DNA of 12,457 nt from a bacterium. Lineage in GTDB: Bacteria > Electryoneota > Electryoneia > Electryoneales > Electryoneaceae. The stretch covers positions 1 through 12,457 of the forward strand of contig WJJA01000237.1 of assembly GCA_014729955.1 (NCBI GenBank), read 5' to 3'. Positions 9,701 through 12,457 of this stretch are shown in pieces. Numbering within the stretch: position 1 is the stretch's first letter; each line of letters starts with the position of its first letter. The notes below the pieces were generated by a model. It was not told where the DNA came from. It saw only the letters and a program-made list of their open reading frames with translations, and ran no database searches. The position numbers and the translations under genes were made by a program.

Positions 9701-12146
9701 CGGTTAGGGTTCCGATCGATAGGGTTTTCTGCTCAAATGATGTCCCACCGCATTCACCGTTGTATACAAGCTGGAGCGTGTATTCGCCGTCTGACAGGTC
9801 GACGGCATACTGCTCAGTATAGCATGTCACGGCTCCTGACCCGGTAAGAGCCGGTAAAACCTGCATGGGGACCGTATCAATTATTTCCAGATTGGCATCG
9901 ATAATCCGGACCGCTGAAGACGAAACCTGGAAGGTTACAGGGCTGGAAGCAGCAAGATTCTGCAACTCAAAACTCCACCCCTGCTCAGCGTCATCGATCG
10001 CATATCCTTCCGTCACCTCTTCGGGTGACAGATTCGTAGCCGTCAGCTCCGGCGGTGTCTCCAATTCGATCGTATAGGTCGGGTCACGCCATATCACCGG
10101 CACGGTTATTCCGTTCACTTCCGCAGAACCAACAGCCTGGACTTGAATCGTTCCTGTCACGTCATCCGCATAGGTGACACGGTACTCCAGCCGCGTTTGA
10201 GAACCGGCGGAAAGCTCATCGGGATTGTTGATGGGCTCCTCCGAAACCACGGAGCCGGAGGGACTGAATTCCGGAGAGACACTCAGATCGGAAGCAGAAT
10301 AATCTGACAGGTTCCTTACACGAAAGCTTAGGGTGTCCACGCCCCCGGAAACCGGATTGTGTTCAAGCTCGGTCCGCATATTATCAGACACCAGACCCAG
10401 GACACGCAGACTCCCGGACGGCACAGATTGCAAATTCCCTTTCTCAGGAGTGATAACACCCGTCTGGCCGGGTTGGGAGGGTGTAAAAACGAGAGGGTCG
10501 CCCGGGGCCTCAGGTTCTTCGAAATCATCAGGTAAGAACGGTCCAACGTCCCATATAACACCGGTCGGCTGAGAATCCGTCACATTGGATTCAACATCCA
10601 ACTCCATCGGCCATAGTTCAACAGTGTCTACGCCGGCAAAAACGGTCATTTCTTCAAATGTCTGATACTCGTGTGAGGACAAGCTCGCAACGATAGACTC
10701 GCTCTCGCCAAGTGCAACAGAAACAGTCGCTGCACCCTGCAATCCATGCCCTGAAATCGATAATGCTCCCTCGTCCGGGGCGCGCGATAAAGAGACCGGT
10801 GATAACGCCAATCCTGTACCGGTCAGTTCATATCCTTCTGAGGCTGTCACCCCGCTGAACGTCCACTGCGGCAGAGATCCCGGCGGATCAACTTGATTGC
10901 TGTCAGCATCGACGGCATGGATGTCATAGCCCGATAATACCTCGCCGGCGACCGCATCCACTTGATCAACGACTTCAAGGTTTTCGCGAACAACCCACCG
11001 ATCAGCTTGTCCGGTAGTGATTTGGATATGTAATTGACCCGCCTGGCCGCTTTCTGAACCCGTAACTGTCAGAGATTGGACCGGATGGTCAAACTGGAGA
11101 AGCACGTGTGAGCTAAGGGAGAAAATGCTGAGATAGTCTTCATAACCCGCATCCCATACGATATCCTCCGGATCGACATACTCGAGAACATTGTCATATT
11201 CATCCAGACGCTGAACATAGAATACAAGCTCCTGATCACAACTGAATTCCTGGTCTTGTTCGATCTTTTCGGCGGTGCTCGGGTTTCCATGATCCACGAA
11301 CACCAGCTCATCCGCGCGATCAGGATTGGCTTGGACAGTGATAGCAACAGAATGGCTCTCTAAATCCTCCTGGAACACCCTGAACTGGCCGGATTCCGCC
11401 GTCTCTGCATAAAAATCCCACATCGGAGGAGCATCCGGATTGAAATTGAATGATTCGCTTTCTCCGGTCCATTCATAGGTTACTCCATCGTCGGAATCAA
11501 GGTTTTCGATAAAGTTGTTATAGGCATCTCGAGTTTCTACCCAAAGAGGAAAACTGTTCCCCGCGAACATGGTTTGCATTGCGCCGGAAAGATCCTCCCC
11601 GATGCCTTCAGCTGCATCTACCAATACCAGCTCTTCAGGAACTCCGGGATTGATATCATACTCGTGAGTAGTCTGATCATGGTTTTGACTGCCGTCAGAG
11701 TTTAGCAGTGAAATGGTCCAAATCGCATCGTTCACAGGACTTGTGCCGGGGAGGGCAAACAGATTGACGGCTAATGTTTCCAAATGGTCCAGCGCTTCTT
11801 CATGTATCCGCAGAACCAGCAGCCCCGAAGCGGGCGAAAAGGACCAGATCAGAACCCCGGGGTCACTTGGATCCTCAGTCCCCTGCTGGATAAAAAAGGA
11901 CTCCCCGCTGTCGAGGTTTTCAGCAGTAATGGGCAGGAGATACTGCCAGTACCCACCCCCTTCCATTTCGATACGCTGGACTGCAGCCCCTTCTGTATCA
12001 GCGTAAGAAACCGTCAACTGCAGATCATTTTCCGGAATCGAAGCAACTGTAAACGTCTCAGGATTCAGTGTAGTGGTAAGCTGCAGGCCCAGTGCAGGAT
12101 ATTGCAGTAAGGAACTCAGAATAAAAAAAAGCAGAAGCTTTTTCAT
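1..12146 (-). CDS. Giant secreted multi-domain Ig-like/CARDB-like surface protein, 3' partial
   Basis: One uninterrupted frame of 4,048 codons plus two bases, from ATG 12146 to the left edge. I translated it throughout and found no stop or frameshift. The start is supported by a partial Shine-Dalgarno site, a Sec signal peptide directly after it, and the 14-base gap to the previous gene. The product is a chain of some 25-30 beta-sandwich domains: four invasin/Big-like repeats (168-583), three 485-490-residue supermodules (698-2162), CARDB-like and related domains (2163-3075), an Arg-rich linker (3076-3172) and more beta domains to the edge. It is acidic, with about 17 Cys and 34 Lys. Proteins of this build usually act outside the cell as adhesins, stalks or surface-layer components; no enzyme motif was seen, so the role is inferred. 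The anchor or sorting domain, if present, lies beyond the window. Base composition is mosaic, with a GC-rich island at about 6860-8345. Confidence 0.95.
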   Translation of the reverse strand, partial: MKKLLLFFILSSLLQYPALGLQLTTTLNPETFTVASIPENDLQLTVSYADTEGAAVQRIEMEGGGYWQYLLPITAENLDSGESFFIQQGTEDPSDPGVLIWSFSPASGLLVLRIHEEALDHLETLAVNLFALPGTSPVNDAIWTISLLNSDGSQNHDQTTHEYDINPGVPEELVLVDAAEGIGEDLSGAMQTMFAGNSFPLWVETRDAYNNFIENLDSDDGVTYEWTGESESFNFNPDAPPMWDFYAETAESGQFRVFQEDLESHSVAITVQANPDRADELVFVDHGNPSTAEKIEQDQEFSCDQELVFYVQRLDEYDNVLEYVDPEDIVWDAGYEDYLSIFSLSSHVLLQFDHPVQSLTVTGSESGQAGQLHIQITTGQADRWVVRENLEVVDQVDAVAGEVLSGYDIHAVDADSNQVDPPGSLPQWTFSGVTASEGYELTGTGLALSPVSLSRAPDEGALSISGHGLQGAATVSVALGESESIVASLSSHEYQTFEEMTVFAGVDTVELWPMELDVESNVTDSQPTGVIWDVGPFLPDDFEEPEAPGDPLVFTPSQPGQTGVITPEKGNLQSVPSGSLRVLGLVSDNMRTELEHNPVSGGVDTLSFRVRNLSDYSASDLSVSPEFSPSGSVVSEEPINNPDELSAGSQTRLEYRVTYADDVTGTIQVQAVGSAEVNGITVPVIWRDPTYTIELETPPELTATNLSPEEVTEGYAIDDAEQGWSFELQNLAASSPVTFQVSSSAVRIIDANLEIIDTVPMQVLPALTGSGAVTCYTEQYAVDLSDGEYTLQLVYNGECGGTSFEQKTLSIGTLTVWNAPVLDASEVWASDIPSGYTPGFELGIDLQLSLDDDVPNQSEFRLTDSPAPVLVLQHPVDSELDAFYPAGTDVEGERIGLTLPPVPLTHTISRSSAEPNDFVGSLALIVNGYVAPDSLLERTIVLAESFPVSAPIDYAMDVHTTDLVVGRPGEIEVEITPAAGSAEFSIDPGGTTLSLSHGSLGDISPSAPGSQTQVPADGLTLVFPVEILTDFNLNLAQLSVDVELQLDVVGPYSGLERTAGPSVAGTLNLHHAVEPVLSDYTPESSLSGTFDTMELTVLNNSEHETLTIQSGASITIGTSGSLSHGSSVTLDPQEETVMVFTGTVVLTAGTYPLTLEWEWTDEYGFEYGESNVPVGNLYIASAPSFTWSGFDPDIVTIGASSNHTYQLTVSPSDVAIVLDRALSHVRIMQGASEVDQVLVISDQGPITGSGTIQLDDYSYSVDLDAGEYTVKCVVGGTAGGVPFDPVELDLSYPLMVHAPPVPEASQADEQNAVLGIVPGFTTDLTVDVTLPSGQYYSPVTLGVRQTIFLAFPDPDPGDPLDQFVQFELTDPPTTSGLTLSTDNPQSMTFRVDASQAQALGHTDQTDTLKLRIRGTAAGGVPVDELIVLEEAFTIDNPVEYSVGEPANLEVMTRLHRELTYTLTKTSESPDFRVLLPACSLDVGAVDRFGSTSTGEVVLTDESPSVDLEFDFFTDSFPGGANPRSLITSLDVQVEELWQDSVRTMSGAVSPLQLYRQVTSSYVGLSREEGLIDTDYPVSGETLSVLLEFGDLQQGIELLRCDVLVDGQVLSMAAPTMAVAADAGTVEIALDGTLNLATAQTHAVEVQLEWETDQGDTDGDTLTTADGFTTWDAPTFAVSSLSPYEHTMGGSTDDFTCLLTVGNKSFSDELDITATLLRFDPALQQALNGPTSIDQTTTLTFEGTGFTTGNGWNAGGYGAEVRLAYEVFNTPVEEVVSFEDSFVLYDQPLISLSPGDGTFPVGVTPEFGVNGSIQLVQPSNQYRSSLTINDPSEVYLFIDPPEGSGSHDFTLTPAGNPSFPLALNADSNPTEPLHFSIGNSDSFSWLPVDFENTLFVHVAGECIGGLPYETDVLVRNPFLIDKFVEPIAASDPGEGDTIIAGVVDTLHVPIFPKAGTAPFWIHPDECTLENSTGMLASGLYLPSYADSILVSTDSARTLSFIHTFTGEFSGDETVTKNYWFALSISDTINHVKNQNRRLPKTGAFAIKLHQPAQLSLVSIDPDSIVSGKSHTAWTIEIENSSPTVPAYMDSIGLYIGDQQIEFDLSNAGPVTDLASFHSESSVLPDTAGNHPISYQLAWHMVSGPADATDSLRWEEKDMVVISQPDLVIHQIRRYDPDDPTTSFALPGTDPVIISGDTWVPKLDMSLVAQEEDKPIDVMRAMVPRFRIHQETEVYEFAGADSLHLGEVTRTLDFDAVGPDQPAIGEEIENLTLSVSLAGFYNVLESFTVDTLWPAESQDIDLELRSYPLPNLSGISFSDSWTILPGDSIRVEIVVTNTGNTAAPIVIDPETLNLAFSQEDAPLDVHFRLTSSSNHVELDADQSTTLHATILTTADIPSGFIDVVPSVSYTVPDAVQLARIGNISSETTSFYVFPQPAWTVDPDREDYPDIVTLVQEEILLEFFAEVDDPTDSEFRENLIPSIEEWELHLAWNDGTSLTLDEDYSWDNSTLPTNELEHGQLQEYEVPLTLSLDPETLPNQHESGYLRLTIHAEFQYGEDGRTIEADHTFNQAILIQAEPEAVVHTAGMNVGTLTSGAALSIDQGVTFSLELENSGTAGMFILPDELESAIESALNQHSDTDWQLNYVGDSEDSLVVRGGVVQNAVYQVATTNPIVPELDTYTGLTFQLPFYDINRSSEGNNVSFDTLIPTIGTFAIYPPQHLTVDSIEWPVVSDAQAGDSADVNFTLQVATGIAYEDVTWSFFDTHTADTLAEGMFHPSNLPQTGSATAFIQTGTRFVIPDDADELLHSMEFHWNGTTVSPPERSIQRSVEAGTLQVYAAPSLDLTLEPSNETSRGVVHDDTEIILNVTAQSVRLQPGLDDPLPDPCLLNPHRAVFTFHDLETGDTLSGWHWEAAGTDADTLVADEAVTFQFVITHTGEGPTNGESGEITTRLRWAGVQVSSGLTIEAMVEDASLFMMQQAVDALEVRISVHPDSFPNYSPETDSLYANFGQSGTLYVTVEHTDEHAEPVESIVLHVGCPNSNVQDTLIDLTGDPAYGDSVTYTLENFRFLALDEDGGVAGRRMSREGSHSDPQGFTGIRTTLRSGRASRDHHLTPGEISDLQESRSTISPKNELDEISTAVSAQIRQTAGTVSGLTYRPAESEDQLPTLLQQASALRIEVFTDPPYNTENHLLRMIGSEFVLNVRFNEVGESELIYENSSAQVNFTSDVLSWVSDPMDLSEISPGEIISAPMRCDGITDSTAVEIQITQPPTDRNTGMGCSDYDSTDHVRLEIKDPEYVPREFIVEPSSSLVTSQAARVIVQKPQFNTDLVHSTEVRYELVAEIEADSLLFPQHFQTVFFEETADSIEFVLTTIDTLLHPGPVQFELHPSHRFTFLNDAGGDAAWVEDDIVSGSVELYQRPSSLPFLENISSTVQGREQQDEFSVGQTVKITIDPNIEPGSVEILDRPWYNVTISPDWLTDTISDTVWLSAPASADTNTFYIPIPEDMEPGDEFQHAVMFEFHNPPLMTNLDVETPITIQPESLTAGLTIVPRASVETLLTARESTIFNGDSLSFFTRIEHRGGPLDFDPDTVVFKLVSPAFSAGQEPTLAVRRVEQNLQLPVTIFLDTLQARASVPFYWELEAGDRLLDSLSHTPIALHSDTMEIDVFPISMPKLSQLTLSVKDSTRFLLRAEAQIYNGHNDAPCIIRLSDTLFNFYLDSSETALPVDTTNTACIMQERTNASLGGELTIASGDTGIYFVDFYLSPFLSPARDSLTVRIDTSSDSLLKFQFGDQFEEVLGLDSVRAATINVRSPVAEYLSLQKERPASDTLALENEDTLVIKFSRPVWITSIDEMNLLRPEQPLLLGIQGTKPDLYVQKMEWSHYEEEVRFQEGTDSLQNLSADYLHLVLNMPADYPLLYRGRPLPQVHPARWVINPDLPLHAFLSRHNVPLFHPAGQDTATWFLGIGCANDTSAPWIDPRRSGRARLTEDPELLEEIYLHIRDDGGDDGYFNGVDRNGIEVAFKRTGDSFGKRKSMLSMSDQTEPVYT
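711..2630 (-). other. C-proximal beta-domain array, residues 3173-3812
   Basis: Five further beta-rich domains with joins at residues 3322 (QKPQF), 3419 (QRPSSL), 3534 (ETPIT) and 3672 (SMPKL), ending at 3813 (RSPVAEY). Lengths are about 97-149 residues. Several contain a 'hydrophobic strand, Gly-Asp or Asn-Gly, strand' core (FNGDSLSFFTRIEHRG, FSVGQTVKITI). Three of the protein's few Cys occur here in paired-looking positions (MRCDG and GCSDYD within one domain, 3173-3321), which could form a disulfide. The families are not recognised. Confidence 0.5.
2631..2921 (-). other. Arg-rich non-beta linker, residues 3076-3172
   Basis: A segment of 97 residues unlike the rest of the protein. Its first 35 residues contain seven Arg and three His (GRRMSREG, TLRSGRASRDHH), within a protein that is otherwise acidic. 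The second half (SDLQESRST, ELDEISTAVSAQIRQ) reads like a short helix pair rather than beta strands. It directly follows an Asp/Gly turn (DEDGG, 3071-3075) and precedes a new beta domain (ALRIEVFTDPP). It could be a flexible hinge, a site for proteolytic processing at RR or a contact to an acidic polymer; none of these can be shown from sequence alone. Confidence 0.6.
2922..5660 (-). other. Beta-domain array with a lysine-free stretch, residues 2163-3075
   Basis: About seven beta-sandwich domains, with joins marked by a strand followed by Pro at residues 2308 (YPLPN), 2434 (FPQPAW), 2576 (QAEPEA), 2715 (YPPQHL) and 2838 (YAAPSL), and near 2978. Domain lengths of 123-145 residues are looser than in the supermodules. 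Recurrent openings of the form 'L-x-V-x-S-x-x-x-P-x-x-x-x-x-G-D-S' (for example VVSDAQAGDSADVNFTLQV) mark domain starts. From residue 2213 to 3128 I find no lysine at all. There are many Asp-Thr pairs (DTL, DTV, DTH). The individual domains have no function I can name. Confidence 0.6.
4848..5225 (-). other. CARDB-like domain, residues 2308-2433
   Basis: This is the clearest family signature in the protein. After an opening strand, residues 2323-2337 read PGDSIRVEIVVTNTG, followed by NTAAPIVI. This is the hallmark of CARDB and related extracellular adhesion-type beta-sandwich domains: a 'G-D-x-x-x-v-x-v-x-V-x-N-x-G' strand-turn followed by a hydrophobic strand. The remainder (VELDADQSTTLHATI, then IPSGFIDVVPSVSYTV) supplies the second sheet and matches the usual pattern of a phrase meaning 'balance term' followed by a lowering strand. 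Such domains serve as spacers or adhesive units in secreted bacterial and archaeal proteins. Confidence 0.7.
5661..7130 (-). repeat. Supermodule 3 of the 490-residue repeat, residues 1673-2162
   Basis: The third copy, 490 residues, from PTFAVSSLSP to VISQ before PDLVIHQI. Landmarks: GAEVRLAYEV near +85, VAGECIGGLPYE at +226 (cf. IRGTAAGGVPVD in copy 2), QYRSSLTINDPSEVYLFIDP (cf. QYYSPVTLGVRQTIFLAFPD in copy 2), VSGKSHTAWTIEIENSS at +393 (cf. LSGTFDTMELTVLNNS in copy 1), and the closing HPISYQLAWH. The first 90 or so residues lie inside the GC-rich island; the remainder returns to the composition of the rest of the gene. The pattern breaks after residue 2162, where the next domains no longer fit the 490-residue register. 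Confidence 0.65.
6860..8345 (-). other. GC-rich compositional island inside the giant gene
   Basis: Counts by eye on 60-base lines: 7261-7320 is 42/60, 7861-7920 is 39/60, 8281-8340 is 39/60 and 6961-7020 is 42/60 GC, against 25/60 at 6781-6840, 29/60 at 6601-6660, 27/60 at 8461-8520 and 31/60 at 8581-8640. Codon choice changes with it: ACG, TCG, GTC, GAC and CTG dominate inside, while ACA, TCA, TCT, ATT and GAT are common outside. The reading frame continues straight through. Both edges fall at equivalent points of the repeat (near residues 1269 and 1760-1763), so the island equals one supermodule period. It probably entered by recombination. Confidence 0.7.
7131..8600 (-). repeat. Supermodule 2 of the 490-residue repeat, residues 1183-1672
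   Basis: The second copy, 490 residues, from PSFTWSGFDP to WDA before PTFAVSSLSP. Landmarks: DAGEYTVKC at +84 (E1267), IRGTAAGGVP at +231 (G1414), VLEEAFTIDNPVEY (cf. VLAESFPVSAPIDY in copy 1), VSGETLSVLLEFGD at +396 (G1579), and the closing HAVEVQLEWETD (cf. YPLTLEWEWTD). A notable acidic, Pro-rich loop reads FPDPDPGDPLDQ. Most of this copy is far richer in GC than the rest of the gene and uses codons such as ACG, TCG, GTC and GAC heavily. Protein identity to copy 1 is modest, so this is not a recent duplication of its neighbour. Confidence 0.7.
8601..10055 (-). repeat. Supermodule 1 of the 490-residue repeat, residues 698-1182
   Basis: This is the first of three in-register copies, 485 residues long. 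It begins at PPEL and ends at SA, just before PSFTWSGFDP. It divides into about four beta domains with joins near residues 819, 949 and 1066. Landmarks, given as offsets from its start: GEYTLQL near +90, VNGYVAP at +230, the strand end LAESFPVSAPIDY near +245, SGTFDTMELTV at +390, and YPLTLEWEW near the end. The matching landmarks in copies 2 and 3 fall within six residues of these offsets. The last part (about 8600-9300) has ordinary base composition for the gene. Confidence 0.7.
10056..10397 (-). other. Bridging CARDB-like beta domain, residues 584-697
   Basis: The segment contains LSFRVRNLSDYSASDLSV, which resembles the 'V-x-N-x-x-x-x-x-A-x-x-v-x-V' core strand pair of CARDB/DUF11-type domains, then an Asn/Pro/Glu turn and a second sheet (TRLEYRVTYADDV, TIQVQAVGSAEVNG). 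It ends in TYTIELETPP, the kind of 'beta strand then Pro-Pro' join that closes the domains downstream. It separates the invasin-like repeats from the three supermodules. Confidence 0.5.
10398..11645 (-). repeat. Four tandem invasin/Big-type Ig-like repeats, residues 168-583
   Basis: Four repeats of 101-106 residues lie end to end: 168-273 (11328-11645), 274-378 (11013-11327), 379-479 (10710-11012) and 480-583 (10398-10709). Repeats 1 and 2 share an opening built on ELVLVD / ELVFVD. Each has a middle part of the form 'x-V-x-x-x-D-x-x-x-N' before an acidic turn (VETRDAYNNF, VQRLDEYDNV, IHAVDADSNQ), then a beta stretch around an aromatic residue (YEWTG, VWDAG, QWTFSG, IWDVG) and a closing strand such as VAITVQA. 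This matches the general layout of invasin/intimin Big domains, which form rods in bacterial adhesins. Sequence identity between copies is low, so they are old duplications. The family call is by eye, without a profile search. Confidence 0.6.
11646..12086 (-). other. N-terminal beta domain of the giant protein, residues 21-167
   Basis: The first mature segment alternates hydrophobic and polar residues (for example DLQLTVSYAD and LLVLRIHEEAL) and is strongly acidic. It has no clear repeat partner downstream and I do not recognise a family. It may hold one or two beta-sandwich domains. It ends at the Asp/Asn/Pro-rich join (YDINPG) that leads into the first invasin-like repeat at residue 168. 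Confidence 0.5.
12087..12146 (-). other. Sec signal peptide of the giant protein, residues 1-20
   Basis: The sequence MKKLLLFFILSSLLQYPALG has the classic three parts: a positive n-region (K2, K3), a hydrophobic core (L4-L14) and a short polar c-region with A18-L19-G20, which fits the small-X-small rule for signal peptidase I, so cleavage is expected after G20. There is no Cys at the expected +1 position, so it is not a lipoprotein signal. It predicts export through the inner membrane. How the protein crosses any outer membrane cannot be seen here. Confidence 0.85.
12123..12130 (-). repeat. Run of eight T in codons 6-8 (signal peptide)
   Basis: The coding strand has T8, read as CTT TTT TTT (residues L6-F8) and followed by ATT. 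A homopolymer this long just after the start codon can slip during replication or transcription, and a one-base change would shift the frame inside the signal peptide. In other bacteria such tracts switch surface protein genes on and off. Eight bases is near the low end for phase variation, and the codons also suit a hydrophobic core, so it may be accidental. Confidence 0.85.
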
Positions 12147-12150
12147 TCTT

Positions 12151-12156
12151 TCACCC
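12151..12156 (-). promoter_or_regulatory. Shine-Dalgarno-like site for the giant gene
   Basis: The coding strand reads GGGTGA, then AAGA, then the ATG at 12146. GGTGA pairs with the 3' end of 16S rRNA (the 3' part of the extended AAGGAGGTGA consensus), and four bases to the ATG is the right spacing for that register. The match is partial, without a GGAGG core. The site sits just after the upstream stop codon, which would allow ribosomes finishing the first gene to reinitiate. Together with the signal peptide that follows, it supports the choice of start. Confidence 0.55.
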
Positions 12157-12160
12157 GAAA

Positions 12161-12457
12161 TTAGAATTCTACGGATATACTGTCACCGCTCAGCGTGGTA
12201 ATCATCGCACGATGAACCTCACAATCCTGCTCAACAGAATAGATCAAGGTGAGTGTGTCGACGATTGTATCCGTTTGGATCCGATAGCGTACGGAGGAAT
12301 GAGCAACCGGGGGAAGCAATCGCTTAGGCAAATCCGAACCACTTGCTTGTGCTCTGTGGAGAATAACCCGATCGCAGGCCGAATAAAAAACCACCTCCTC
12401 CGGGATACGATTTGATAAAAGGACCTCCAGAGAATCCGTGTGGACTCCATATTGGGG
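12161..12457 (-). CDS. 3' end of an unidentified protein gene, partial
   Basis: The last 98 codons and the TAA stop (12161-12163) of a gene whose start lies beyond the right edge. The frame is open up to the edge, so an in-frame GTG at 12394 should not be taken as its start. The visible tail alternates hydrophobic and polar residues, as in a beta-rich domain (for example RYRIQTDTIVDTLTLIYSV), has two Cys (in YSACDR and EQDCEV) and ends in SISVEF. No transmembrane segment, catalytic motif or known family is recognised. The Asp/Thr-rich beta style resembles the giant gene that follows, so it may also be exported, but that is inference. Only 14 bases separate its stop from the giant gene's ATG, with no room for a promoter or terminator, so the two genes probably share a transcript. 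That it is the real 3' end of a gene is fairly sure; its role is unknown. Confidence 0.8.
   Translation of the reverse strand, partial: PQYGVHTDSLEVLLSNRIPEEVVFYSACDRVILHRAQASGSDLPKRLLPPVAHSSVRYRIQTDTIVDTLTLIYSVEQDCEVHRAMITTLSGDSISVEF

Noticed and set aside
9266..9847. A plus-strand open frame of 193 codons opposite supermodule 1.
   Set aside because: Low-complexity product, no ribosome site, and fully inside the continuous minus-strand frame with clear repeat motifs. Treated as chance.
12161..12394. A separate small gene starting at the GTG at 12394.
   Set aside because: The same frame stays open to the right edge, and the GTG lies in the middle of a beta-rich segment. It is better read as the tail of a longer gene.

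Overview
The window is almost entirely one gene read on the minus strand. An open frame starts with ATG at position 12146 and runs without a stop to position 1, giving 4,048 complete codons with the 3' end outside the window. Upstream of it on the same strand, 14 bases away, lies the last 98 codons of another gene that enters from the right edge. I see no RNA gene, insertion sequence, CRISPR array, terminator or believable plus-strand gene. Plus-strand open frames here are antisense shadows of the giant gene.

The giant product looks like a secreted or surface-anchored, all-beta, multi-domain protein. From the N-terminus it has: a Sec signal peptide (residues 1-20); one N-terminal beta domain; four tandem invasin/Big-type Ig-like repeats of about 103 residues (168-583); a bridging beta domain; three consecutive supermodules of 485, 490 and 490 residues (698-2162), each made of about four 120-residue beta domains; a run of further domains, one with a clear CARDB-like signature (2163-3075); an arginine-rich, non-beta linker (3076-3172); more beta domains (3173-3812); and an Asp/Gly-rich segment close to the window edge. 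No enzymatic motif was recognised. The protein is acidic, has only about 17 Cys, and is extremely poor in lysine (about 34 in 4,048 residues), with one stretch of 916 residues that has none.

The most striking signal is a GC-rich island at about 6860-8345 (65-70% GC in sampled 60-base lines, against 42-53% in most sampled lines outside). Its length and edges match one supermodule period. This suggests that a four-domain cassette was replaced or acquired by recombination between repeats.

The organism is a bacterium of intermediate GC. The style of the protein (Asp/Thr/Ser-rich CARDB-like arrays with a Sec signal) recalls large secreted proteins of the FCB group and related uncultured phyla, but nothing here fixes the lineage. 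The two genes are probably co-transcribed. The upstream gene could not be identified, so a joint function, such as surface attachment or a stalk-like structure, is inference only.
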